Source: Fluoribacter gormanii (GTDB lineage: Bacteria > Pseudomonadota > Gammaproteobacteria > Legionellales > Legionellaceae). Taken from it: a stretch of DNA of 64,000 nucleotides. The first letter of the stretch is position 1. Each line of letters starts with the position of its first letter. The position numbers and the translations under genes were made by a program. This document shows positions 53,818-62,096 of this stretch, piece by piece. The notes beneath the pieces are model-generated. The model was not told the DNA's origin and ran no database searches. It worked only from the letters and a program-made list of their open reading frames with translations. The DNA lies in the NCBI RefSeq assembly GCF_900156395.1, contig NZ_FTNL01000013.1, forward strand, positions 46,541-110,540, in the 5' to 3' direction.

Positions 53818-54490
53818 TTATATATAGCGAGACAGCACATGATCCTGATGATGTTCTTCATCATGTATAATAAGTGTATCGTCTATTTGTTCTCCAAGCA
53901 TGAGCTTTTTAACAAGCTGATAGATAGAGAATGTATCATTGGAATATTCTAAAGAGCGAAAAAAATGTCTTTCTTTTTTTAAGAAATGATCTGGGCTATT
54001 TAAGATACTGAGCGCAAGGCTCTTTTTTTGTGCAGGTTCCAAATCGTTAACTATATTTTCCAATGCTAAAAGATATCCAATTTTGCGCTCTTTAAGAGAG
54101 AGTCCCGGATACAATATTGTCTGCAACCAGTTATCAATCTCTGCCCCAGTTTTATTTTTGAATGGAAAATCCTGAGCATTACATGAAAAATATCGAATGT
54201 TACTTTGCGTTTTTAAACTGTGAATAGCTTTTTTTAATAATGGCTCTATATCATCAATTATCGACTTCAAAGGAACTCTACCTCTATCGATACGTGTATT
54301 CAATATTTGCAATTGCACTTCTTTTTCTTCAAGTGTAGCTAATTTTTTGCCTGTAACTTTCAGGTATTCCCTCAAAACATCAACAATTTCTTCCTCACTG
54401 ATGCTCAAATAAGTTAAGGCAATCGCCCCTATTTTTGCTGATACTTCAAACAAAGTCGCCGGTTTTTTATGAGGATTAAGACCGAAATAT
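53818..54490 (-). pseudogene. 5'-truncated putative effector, paralogue of the gene at 55855
   Basis: The reading frame carries the same roughly 120-residue C-terminal domain as the gene at 55855: KERKIGYLLALENIVNDLEP, HFLKKERHFFRSLEYSNDTF and a His-rich tail HHQDHVLSRYI. Upstream the frame also matches, with YFGLNPHKKPATLF against YFGLNLHKKPTTLF. It then stops exactly where a Tn3-type terminal repeat begins (54491), so the original N-terminal half was lost to the transposon. A TTG at 54453 could start a short product. It is probably non-functional in its original role. Confidence 0.75.
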
Positions 54491-54528
54491 GGGGTCGTGT
54501 GGAATAACCACCAAAAGTGTTAATTCTG
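54491..54528. repeat. Tn3-type 38-bp terminal inverted repeat
   Basis: The sequence begins GGGGTCGTGTGGAATAACCA and ends near GTTAA, the hallmark of Tn3-family ends. It directly follows the 3' end of the Tn3 transposase remnant, as expected for the transposase-proximal end. The opposite end is not present in the window. Confidence 0.65.
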
Positions 54529-54530
54529 AA

Positions 54531-55669
54531 TTAATCCTCTTTCCAAAAATATTCCTTTAAATGCTTTTCAAGCGCACTTACCATAGCTTTTATGTCAATT
54601 TCACCATTACTCTTTTTAAAACTGTACTTACCAGTAACGGCAATGTGTGCCCACGCAATGGGAGATATTCTTGCAAATTTATCAATAATATCTTGACTCA
54701 CACCATCTGCAAGCATCTGTTCATATACCATGTTCAAAATAACGCTGTTGTACGCAATGATACAATTTGCAACAAGCCGTACAGCATGAGCACTGATGCG
54801 ATTAGCGACTATTTTTTCCCCTTTGAAAACACCAAGGTATATTTATCTAATGAGTCCCTGTAATTGATGATAGGCCTCAGTTCGGTTTCTTGCCGTTCTT
54901 ATAGTTTTTCTTAGCGCCATGTTGTCAATTAAATTAAGGACATGGATGCTTTTTAAGAGCTTGTTATACTCAAATAGCGCTTTCTTTAGACTGGTGTAAC
55001 GCGCGTATGAATTTATCTTTTTAACAAGGGTACTTTGGGTATTTTCCTGTAACAGTAATGATAGAAGAACCCGTAAGATGCCTCGCTTCTGAGATTTGAG
55101 TTAATAACACTCCTTGGACGAATAATCCCAGGGTAATCACTAACCGGTTTAACAGAATACAAATCACGAGCCACTTCTTTTATATCTTTGATGCTTGGTA
55201 CATAATCAACGTCTATGGAATCCAAGATAACAAAATTGAGCTGACTCAGAGAATGATTATCGCCAGTTACCATATCAATATTGATGTCTGTTTTATTTCC
55301 ATTGATTAGATCATAAAGTGAATGCCCTTCATACTCATTTAACCCGATATTTTTAGCATTAACGGCAACAAAATTCGCTATTAATGTATAAACAGAAATG
55401 CCTGGTGCCTTCCCAAGGTATTTTTTTGAATACCTTGATTGAATGGTGCTTTCGCTAGTTGTCAGTTTTTGTCCATCAGCATCGGTTTTTGAAATAGAAT
55501 CCTCAATCTCTTTGGGCAGTTTAAAGGACGCGGGGCCTTTTTTACGGCTGTAATGATTTTTCAATAACGTGATAAAGTCCATGATATCGCTGTATTCTTT
55601 ATAATAGGCGAATGAAGTATTGAGTAATACAGGGCGCAGATAAAGGGCAAAGAGGCGTGATGATTCCAA
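54531..55669 (-). pseudogene. tnpA: Tn3 family transposase remnant
   Basis: The catalytic and C-terminal parts of a TnpA are readable in at least two frames. KAPGISVYTLIANFVAVNAK, DMVTGDNHSLSQLNFVILDS (with a catalytic Asp) and DYVPSIKDIKEVARDLYSVK come first. After a frameshift near 55010, ARYTSLKKALFEYNKLLKS and RNRTEAYHQLQGLIR follow to a stop near 54855. A last piece from 54737 reads MVYEQMLADGVSQDIIDK and ISPIAWAHIAVTGKY to the stop at 54531. The N-terminal DNA-binding half is missing. It cannot transpose unaided. Confidence 0.85.
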
Positions 55670-55677
55670 ATAAAAAT

Positions 55678-55801
55678 CTCATTAGGCATCAATTCAATGT
55701 TTCATCGAGTAGGTTTGCTCAAGACAGAACTAAAAATATCACTTAACGACTAAGAAAAAAGTGAAATTCCTGATAATAACCGTCAATTAGGATTTGAGTA
55801 A
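55678..55801 (+). pseudogene. 3' end of a second OTU-type gene
   Basis: These 124 bp match the last part of the OTU gene at 46180-47592: ATTCAATGTTTCATCGAGT, TATCACTTAA and CAATTAGGATTTGAGTAA correspond to its final 40 codons, with several changes and an internal stop. No upstream coding part remains; the flanking DNA is transposase remnant. Confidence 0.8.
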
Positions 55802-55854
55802 CCGGGTATTATTTCTGAGTGATAGTTGAGTTTCTATTAAATAATCCCTCATTT

Positions 55855-56883
55855 TTATGTATGGCGAGAAAGAAGATACTCCTGATGATGTTCTTTATCC
55901 TCAATAACCAGTATGTTGTTTTTAGCTTCTGCAGGAACGTGCATGAGCTTTTTAACAAGCTGAAAGACAGAGAACGTATCGTTGGAATATTCTAAAGAGC
56001 GAAAAAAATCTCTTTCTTTTTTTAAAAAATGGCCTGGACAGTTTAAAATATAGAATGCCAAGCTCTTTTTTGCCGTAGAATCCAATTCATTAATTATATT
56101 TTCCAAGCCTAAAAGATATCCTTCTTTGCGTTCTTTAAGAGAGAGGTTGGGCAACAATATTCCCTGCAACCATTGATCAATCTCGACCGGACTCCTAGTT
56201 TTTGAAAGAAACTCATGAGCATCATGTGCTTTTACTTGAAACAAAGTAGTAGGCTTTTTATGAAGATTTAAGCCAAAATATACAATATTAATTGATGGTT
56301 CAGTTTGTACGCTAGGCTGAGCTGAATTTCCTTGGGCATTAAGTTTCCGGCAATTTTCCTGGAAATTTCTCATTTCATATGCACTAGGGGCTTCATGAAG
56401 AAGCAATTTAGTGAGAACCAATTTCAACTCATAAGCACAGCTTCTCGGTACACGTGCTTCGTGGCCACTTCTTCTCACCTTGCCCGTATAATCCTTATAA
56501 TAAGTACTCATGGAAAAAGGTAATAAATCATGAAGCTCAATCTTTGAATGGCGTGGATTTAGTATATTTAAAAATGGCTGTAGGAGTTGATTTTTACTAT
56601 CAATATATCTAATGTTTAAAAGAAAACTTCCTTTCCCATCAGGCCTCCATTCAAGGTATAGTTTTCCTATCTTTGCTTTGACCCAAGAGCGGCCACGGAC
56701 TTTTGGTGGTATGACAAAATCTTCATCTTGAAATAACTTTTCAGACAAATCCTTCTCAGTCAATTGGGGAAGATCTCGTAGATCATACAAAGTCATTGGT
56801 ACTATCTTATAATGATTTCCGACCTTTTGAGATGTTAGCATATCTTCTGGGGTACTTGGAATTAAACCCTTAAGTTTTATCAT
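55855..56883 (-). CDS. Putative effector with duplicated C-terminal domain
   Basis: A 342-residue orphan. The first 150 residues form a mixed alpha/beta region (KVRGRSWVKAKIGKLYLEW, LNIRYIDSKNQLLQPFLNI). The C-terminal 120 residues, KERKEGYLLGLENIINELD to HHQEYLLSRHT, are shared with the truncated gene at 53818. I set the start at 56883 (Met4 of the longest frame) because GGAAA lies at good spacing and because a duplicated copy of the upstream region at 57853-57975 has its ATG at the matching place. No known fold or signal peptide. The His-rich tail HHQEYLLSRHT is conserved in both copies. Function unknown. Confidence 0.55.
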   Translation of the reverse strand: MIKLKGLIPSTPEDMLTSQKVGNHYKIVPMTLYDLRDLPQLTEKDLSEKLFQDEDFVIPPKVRGRSWVKAKIGKLYLEWRPDGKGSFLLNIRYIDSKNQLLQPFLNILNPRHSKIELHDLLPFSMSTYYKDYTGKVRRSGHEARVPRSCAYELKLVLTKLLLHEAPSAYEMRNFQENCRKLNAQGNSAQPSVQTEPSINIVYFGLNLHKKPTTLFQVKAHDAHEFLSKTRSPVEIDQWLQGILLPNLSLKERKEGYLLGLENIINELDSTAKKSLAFYILNCPGHFLKKERDFFRSLEYSNDTFSVFQLVKKLMHVPAEAKNNILVIEDKEHHQEYLLSRHT

Positions 56884-56991
56884 TTTGCACATTTTCCATG
56901 ATGGGTATGTGTATAATTTAAACTAAGTGAGCTATTTTGATAATATAGAGATTTGGAAATATAAATTTTCCAAAATGGAAATAATTTTGAC
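56869..56991 (-). repeat. Upstream region of the 55855 gene, copy A of a direct repeat
   Basis: About 123 bp covering the first codons and upstream DNA of the gene at 55855, including GTATAATTTAAACTAAGTGA and TAAATTTTCCAAAATGGAAA. A second copy in the same orientation lies at 57853-57975. The conserved block probably holds the promoter. Confidence 0.65.
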
Positions 56992-57094
56992 TTTGCGGCA
57001 AAAAAGCATTGAGTCATTATTTTCGCCCCAACCTATTGATTTTATTAGGACTGCTAGCTAACCTTGCTGCCCTTAAGAGGAGCAGGGTTGCTAA

Positions 57095-57334
57095 ATGACA
57101 CCAGCAAAAGAACTACCGATTGTCATTGAAAAATCACAAGAAGACGTTGATCAGATCATTGCATTGGTACACTCATCAAACTTACCAGAGGGAACAAAAC
57201 CTTTTGTCATTGGGTGTACTCACCTGGCTTCCTGGGTTCTGCGTGCACTGGTCGAGCATAAAATAACCCTATCCAATTTAAAGCAACTTATCTTTGGCAA
57301 AGGAGATAAGACCACTAAACAACAAGAAAAATAG
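57095..57334 (+). pseudogene. IS66 family transposase (TnpC) N-terminal fragment
   Basis: A 79-codon frame reads KSQEDVDQIIALVHSSNLPE and VLRALVEHKITLSNLKQLIF ending GKGDKT, which resembles the N-terminal region of IS66 TnpC proteins before their zinc-binding part. The remaining three-quarters are absent. Its 3' end runs directly into the IS4 remnant on the other strand, marking a deletion junction near 57310. Confidence 0.6.
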
Positions 57335-57840
57335 CTCAGCTGACGTTTTGAATTTTTTACGCCCAATGCACACATCCATAGTACCTTTGATTCGCAAATA
57401 AAAAGGTATTTTCTCTTCAACCAGCCACGCAATGAGTGTCTTATTAGGAAATTCTCTATCTGCGAGTATTCCTTGGATACACTCTTTGCCAAAGAGATGA
57501 GTAAATCGTGAAATAAGAGCTATCTGCTCCTGTGCTGTCGTGTTCCCGGCTTTGTTTAACAGCGTCCAAAATAGTGGAATAGCAATTCCTTCATAGCAAA
57601 CCGAAAGCATAAATATATTGATTTTAGCTTTGCCAAAAAACCAATTGGTTCGGTCCATGCTAAGATAAAGCTTATCGTTGTCTGTAAAAAACAAATAAAA
57701 TAACCAACGGGCTATCGATGTAAAATCAAATGAGTAACCAGAGAAAAAACGGTATATTCGTTTATAGCGGGAATCAATCTCCGTTTCAGACGGCATGCTT
57801 ACTGCAATTTCTCTGAAATTAATCGTCCGACAGATGGAGT
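57278..57840 (-). pseudogene. IS4 family transposase remnant
   Basis: The frame gives CRTINFREIAVSMPSETEID (upstream of the first Met), then LYLSMDRTNWFFGKAKIN with the first catalytic Asp and GILADREFPNKTLIAWL with the second. The sequence stops near a junction with IS66 DNA, losing the part with the catalytic Glu. Both ends are truncated, so it is dead. Confidence 0.85.
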
Positions 57841-57852
57841 TTCTGCTTTTAG

Positions 57853-57975
57853 ATCTTTAAGTTTTGTCATTTTTACTGTTTTCGATGTTGATTATGCATA
57901 TAATTTACACCAAGTGTTTCATTTTGATAATATTGAAATTTCTCAATATAAATTTTCCAAAATGGAAATGACTTT
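57853..57975 (-). repeat. Copy B of the direct repeat, heading a decapitated gene
   Basis: It matches 56869-56991, including the block TAAATTTTCCAAAATGGAAA and an ATG at 57870 that opens MTKLKDLK, like MIKLKGL in copy A. After about eight codons the sequence becomes IS4 remnant, so a third family member was interrupted here. Confidence 0.6.
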
Positions 57976-58016
57976 CATAATCAAGTGTAAAAGTGTAAAA
58001 CTGTCTTGCAATAAAA

Positions 58017-58781
58017 TTACATAGATGGTTTAGAAGGTTCTTCATCAAATGAGAAGTTATCGATGCCATTGAACCTTAAAATTGAATTGATGAGGTCAAT
58101 TATCTTCTCAAATAGTGTCCTTTTATCATATAGTGTTTGCGCGAGAGTACTATTATATTCAATAGTTAAATCTGTATTTGCATACTCCATACCGCCTGAT
58201 CCAGTAGGTCTTAAGTGGAGTCTATGTTTAATAATCATCATTGCAGATTTATCGTCATTACTCACTTCGACTGCACCTAATCCCACAAGCTGGTCTAAGG
58301 CCATTAGCTCAGTTTGCTCATCAATGTAGATACTTCCATTTTTTTCATAAATATTAACTTTTGTATTTAATTTATTGCCATCAACGATGTATCCTTTTGC
58401 AGCAACCTCACTATTATCAGTGAGTGATTGCGCAGCCAAATAAAGTACTCCCCATTGATAAAAAACCTTACTTAATGTGTCAACATACTGAGCTTTAATC
58501 TGCTCATTATCACAAAAGCCAAGTAGCTCTCTTTTAATGAGTTTGGATATATTATCTATCGAGAGTTTTGCTTTTACGGCACTTATCTTGTCATTACTCG
58601 TCATGCCTCTTGCATCAATTGCCAAGTCAGCAATGAAGATATCCAGTAATAATTTGCCATTAAAGTGAATCTTTACTGTGTCACGCTTAAGATCATGAAA
58701 ACAATCAGTGAGATTTCCTTCCATGCTCGCTTTTCGTGTTAAGAACTTACTATTTCGTATTTGCCAAAATGGTGTAGTCAT
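58017..58781 (-). CDS. Hypothetical protein, putative effector
   Basis: A 254-residue protein with mixed secondary structure and no recognised domain. FNGKLLLDIFIADLAIDARG and a strand pair around YIVDGNKLNTKVNIYEKNG are its most ordered parts. The tail DNFSFDEEPSKPSM is acidic and fits an E-block secretion signal. The ATG at 58781 is preferred over a TTG one codon earlier; its ribosome site is weak. No membrane segments or signal peptide. Function unknown. Confidence 0.5.
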   Translation of the reverse strand: MTTPFWQIRNSKFLTRKASMEGNLTDCFHDLKRDTVKIHFNGKLLLDIFIADLAIDARGMTSNDKISAVKAKLSIDNISKLIKRELLGFCDNEQIKAQYVDTLSKVFYQWGVLYLAAQSLTDNSEVAAKGYIVDGNKLNTKVNIYEKNGSIYIDEQTELMALDQLVGLGAVEVSNDDKSAMMIIKHRLHLRPTGSGGMEYANTDLTIEYNSTLAQTLYDKRTLFEKIIDLINSILRFNGIDNFSFDEEPSKPSM

Positions 58782-58967
58782 CAAATATCTTTCTATATTA
58801 TTCCGTTTGTCATTATATGTACCATTTATTAATGATTTATTAAGTACATTTAAACCTGTTCCTAAAATTCCAGGGTGATTTCATGTTTTTTTGGAGGCCT
58901 TAATCTTTTCTTAAGTCAATTAGTGTAAATTATGATCACATTATGACGAGTAAAAAACAATATATTT

Positions 58968-60779
58968 ATGGCTAATCACGTAATTGTTGGCGCAGGTTTA
59001 GGCGGTTTATATGAGGCGAACCGTTTGATAAATAAAGGGGTTAAGCCTGAGAATATAGTTATTATAGAAAAGCGCCCGGAAAATCATTATACAAGACCTG
59101 GACATTTGAATCCTAAAACATTTGATTTAGTCACTAGCAACACCGGCATCCAAACGCCTCATTCACAAGCACATCACATCAAAGAATTAGAGCGCTTGAT
59201 GTATGCTCATTTGCATCGTTTAAATGTTAGATTTATTGATGAAGAATTTATTGGATTACAAGCTCAAGCTGAAGATCAACCCAAAGCAGTTATAACTCGC
59301 AAGATTGATGCTTCTCGAGGTGTTTATCCTGCAGATTATGTTTTTGATTGTTCAGGAAGAAACGCGTCTGTAGCCCAAGCGGTAAATGCTCATCAGCAAT
59401 TAATAAACTCAGGAATAGCTTTTGAAACAAGATTATTAGTAGATATTAATCCTATTCCATATCATTTAGTAGGACATGTCATAATTCCTAATAATTCTTC
59501 TTTAATTGTTTTTGTGTCACGAGAGGGAGAGGCTGTACCACCTCATGTCCAACGTAGCTCATTGCAGAGGAATATTGAATTAAGAGAGAGATTAAGAGCA
59601 TTAGGGTGGACTTATGAGGCATTTCCAACCTTTTATACCCACTCTCAAGGGGCTAAAGATAAAGTATGCATTTATATGGAAACACCACCTAATTTATCTC
59701 AAGCTCAACAACGAGAATGGATACAGTTACTGTTAGATATTTATAGTGATGGCATGATAAATGATTATACTGAGTTAAAACCATCAATAAAATATGGAGT
59801 TAAACCTAGGATTATAAGCTTCCAAAGTATACCCTATGTATTAAATAAAGTTGTTCATGAATCCAATAGCTTACCTACGGTGATTCTAGGCTTTGATGCA
59901 GTAAAAGGTTTTGATTATCGTCTTGCTCACGGTGTGAATTCTGGAATAGAGTGCTGTGAACGTATGTTGAGACATATTACAGTTACAGATGGCAGCATAA
60001 AATCCATTGACTCAGCTGCTATTGAACGTGAAACATTTGCTTATATTAATGACCTACATAAAAATAGGTTAGCTAATAGGTTAAGCGTTCGGCAAAAAGC
60101 TATAGAGAATGCTTTTGACTATTTTAGTGAGGTTTATGAAAGCGCAGCAGCTATAATACCTGCGAAAAAACAAGAATATCAATCCATAGCTGGTCAACTA
60201 GCATACCGAGCAGCAACCAATCAATTCTCTAAGTTAGAAACAAGAGAGCAAACAGCAGTTTCTAGTCTCGAAGTTCTTAATAAATGTCTCAGTGTGTTAA
60301 TAAGGGCTCATAGCATAATACCACATAGTGATACTAATGAGTATCACGATGTGAATAGTAAATTGGTATCCATTATTAATATCATTCGTCTAGAAGTAAG
60401 TGCTTTTAATATTGAACAAGTTCTTGCACAGCCTAATAATGATAGAAGATTACGTGCACTATTTGAAAGCATTGCAGAGAATTTTCAACGGTTGGATGGT
60501 CATTTTGCGAGAAATTTTGTCCTAAGTAAAATAAAAGAAATATTAGAACAAATTTCTCAACTACCAGTACAGAATACTAGACCGCAAACTTATGTTCCTA
60601 TACCGATTGACGATTCTCTTCTATTATTTTTATTATTTAATTCCGTTTCTAATATTGAAGTTAGCACTCCATTGAGTGCTGGAAATCTGAGTTTTTTTAA
60701 TACAAATGATAGATTTAGAATTGGTGACTCAACCTCTCTTCTCGATGAGAGTGAATCACTATCCCCACGAAAGGTATAA
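58968..60779 (+). CDS. FAD-dependent oxidoreductase with helical C-terminus, putative effector
   Basis: A 603-residue flavoprotein. The N-terminal NHVIVGAGLGGLYEANRLIN (Gly8, Gly10, Gly13 region) and the acidic IIEKRPENHYTRPGHLN form an FAD fold, and YPADYVFDCSGR is the second dinucleotide-contact motif. The EKR with a downstream R-x-x-x-L resembles the monooxygenase domain of MICAL-type enzymes, but only loosely. The last 250 residues are helical and polar, unlike usual small-molecule hydroxylases. It has no N-terminal extension or signal peptide. It might oxidise a host protein or small molecule; this is inference. It is monocistronic. Confidence 0.7.
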   Translation: MANHVIVGAGLGGLYEANRLINKGVKPENIVIIEKRPENHYTRPGHLNPKTFDLVTSNTGIQTPHSQAHHIKELERLMYAHLHRLNVRFIDEEFIGLQAQAEDQPKAVITRKIDASRGVYPADYVFDCSGRNASVAQAVNAHQQLINSGIAFETRLLVDINPIPYHLVGHVIIPNNSSLIVFVSREGEAVPPHVQRSSLQRNIELRERLRALGWTYEAFPTFYTHSQGAKDKVCIYMETPPNLSQAQQREWIQLLLDIYSDGMINDYTELKPSIKYGVKPRIISFQSIPYVLNKVVHESNSLPTVILGFDAVKGFDYRLAHGVNSGIECCERMLRHITVTDGSIKSIDSAAIERETFAYINDLHKNRLANRLSVRQKAIENAFDYFSEVYESAAAIIPAKKQEYQSIAGQLAYRAATNQFSKLETREQTAVSSLEVLNKCLSVLIRAHSIIPHSDTNEYHDVNSKLVSIINIIRLEVSAFNIEQVLAQPNNDRRLRALFESIAENFQRLDGHFARNFVLSKIKEILEQISQLPVQNTRPQTYVPIPIDDSLLLFLLFNSVSNIEVSTPLSAGNLSFFNTNDRFRIGDSTSLLDESESLSPRKV

Positions 60780-60822
60780 AAGCCTGTAAAAAGCAAGACG
60801 CTCGACCAATAGATTAATGAAA

Positions 60823-61566
60823 TTACTTAATCAACATGAATAAAGCCATGCCCATCATCATTAAATTTTCAGTGAGTGAAATAAATCCTAAAGGCACCTT
60901 ACTGTCACCTCCCACACAGGCGCATTTAAGCTCTCGTTTGTCGATATAAACGGCTTTAAACACAGAAAGAGCACCTACAGTTCCAATAAATAGGGCAAGA
61001 GGAATGGAAACCCAATTCAACGCGCCTGAAATCATTAATATCCCTGCTAAACCTTCAGCATATGGATAAATATAGCTGTAAGGAACCCAGCGCTTGGCTA
61101 AAAGGTCATAGTTTAAAAACATAGTTGAGAAACTTTCGATATTTTGTAGTTTTAATAAAGCAAGGACTGCCATACTAAACGCAATAAACCAGGCTAAAAC
61201 ATGTGGCGTAAACGGATTACCACAGGTCGCATAACTAACTGCCATTGCCATTAGCGCAGTAACCGCGAAAAGAGCAATGACGGGACGATAACTTTTTTCT
61301 TTTGAGTCTCTTATTTTCTTTCCAAAGTATCGTCGTAAATCGTCATAACCACCTATTCGCTCATCGTTGATAAAAATTTGAGGTGTGGTTTTTACGTCGT
61401 GTTGATTTTTAAACGCATCGACTTGTTCACGGGTGATTAACCAATGATCTTCTATCTCATAGCCTTGATGCCTTAATAGATCTTTAGCTTTAAGGCCATA
61501 AGGGCAGACATGATGCCCCATCACCATGCGATACAATACCGCTTTTTTAATTGAGCAATTATTCAT
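60823..61566 (-). CDS. Glutaredoxin-MauE/DoxX-like membrane fusion protein
   Basis: A 247-residue fusion. Residues 1-90 are a glutaredoxin fold with HVCPYGLKAKDLL (CPYG, Cys21) and TTPQIFINDERIGGYDDL (cis-Pro loop). Four to five membrane helices follow (about 97-117, 124-142, 165-190, 195-212 and 225-245) of the MauE/DoxX kind, with KCACVGG as a second cysteine pair. It could pass electrons from cytosolic thiols to the membrane or periplasm, or handle thiophilic metals. The ATG at 61566 has AGGA six bases upstream. It is divergent from a MerR regulator across a mer-like operator, which implies metal or thiol-stress induction. Confidence 0.85.
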   Translation of the reverse strand: MNNCSIKKAVLYRMVMGHHVCPYGLKAKDLLRHQGYEIEDHWLITREQVDAFKNQHDVKTTPQIFINDERIGGYDDLRRYFGKKIRDSKEKSYRPVIALFAVTALMAMAVSYATCGNPFTPHVLAWFIAFSMAVLALLKLQNIESFSTMFLNYDLLAKRWVPYSYIYPYAEGLAGILMISGALNWVSIPLALFIGTVGALSVFKAVYIDKRELKCACVGGDSKVPLGFISLTENLMMMGMALFMLIK

Positions 61567-61600
61567 TTTTATCCTCTACGATTAATGGTCTATAAATAGT

Positions 61601-61632
61601 AATATAGAGTACGTACCATAGTACGGAGTCAA
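61601..61632 (-). promoter_or_regulatory. MerR-type operator-promoter of the glutaredoxin fusion gene
   Basis: On the minus strand TTGACT (61632-61627) and TATATT (61606-61601) are 20 bases apart, or 19 to an overlapping CTATAT. The spacer is centred on the dyad CGTAC-TATG-GTACG (61612-61625). TTGACTCCGTAC is the same as the start of the classical mer operator. The over-long spacer is the sign of MerR-activated promoters. The -35 region also overlaps the ribosome site of the divergent regulator gene. Confidence 0.75.
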
Positions 61633-61635
61633 GTA

Positions 61636-62052
61636 ATGTCTTATAAAACAATTGGTGAATTTGCCAAATTATGTGAGGTTGGAGTTGAAACCATACGCTA
61701 TTATCAACGCAAAGGACTGATTCATGTCCCGTTGCTTCCCAAAGAACTTGGAGCCCCAAAAATAAGACGTTATGGTGATAATGATATAAGCCGTTTAAGG
61801 TTTATTCTTTTAGCTAAAAAAGCAGGTTTTACTCTAAAAGAGATAAAGGAATTATTAGAGTTTGATGCCAAGAATGATCGAAAGCATGTTCGGGATATGG
61901 CTGAAAAGCGTATTGAACAACTGAATTTAAAAATTAATGAGTTAACAGAAGCTTGTAGCACCCTATCACGCTTAGTAGCAAAATGCAGAGATACTGAATC
62001 TTCACCCTGTCCTATTCTTATGACTTTTGAAAAAAGTGAAACTGGAAATTAA
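61636..62052 (+). CDS. MerR family regulator
   Basis: A 138-residue transcription factor. The N-terminal winged helix-turn-helix reads IGEFAKLCEVGVETIRYYQR and RRYGDNDISRLRFI, followed by the dimerising coiled coil. Cysteines at 117 and 125 (KCRDTESSPCP) match the metal-binding pair of mercury MerR, but the third ligand from the partner subunit, Cys82 of MerR, is missing (AKNDRKH here). Cys107 is extra. It is therefore related to mercury sensors, but may answer to another metal or to thiol-reactive compounds. The ATG at 61636 has GGAG seven bases upstream, inside the operator it presumably binds. Confidence 0.9.
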   Translation: MSYKTIGEFAKLCEVGVETIRYYQRKGLIHVPLLPKELGAPKIRRYGDNDISRLRFILLAKKAGFTLKEIKELLEFDAKNDRKHVRDMAEKRIEQLNLKINELTEACSTLSRLVAKCRDTESSPCPILMTFEKSETGN

Positions 62053-62096
62053 CCGTTCTGAAACCCCATTTCTTACACGCTGGAGGACGATATTCA

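Noticed and set aside
57799..57870. 23-codon frame starting MTKLKDLK as a small gene
   Set aside because: Only the first codons match the duplicated gene; the rest is IS4 sequence out of frame.
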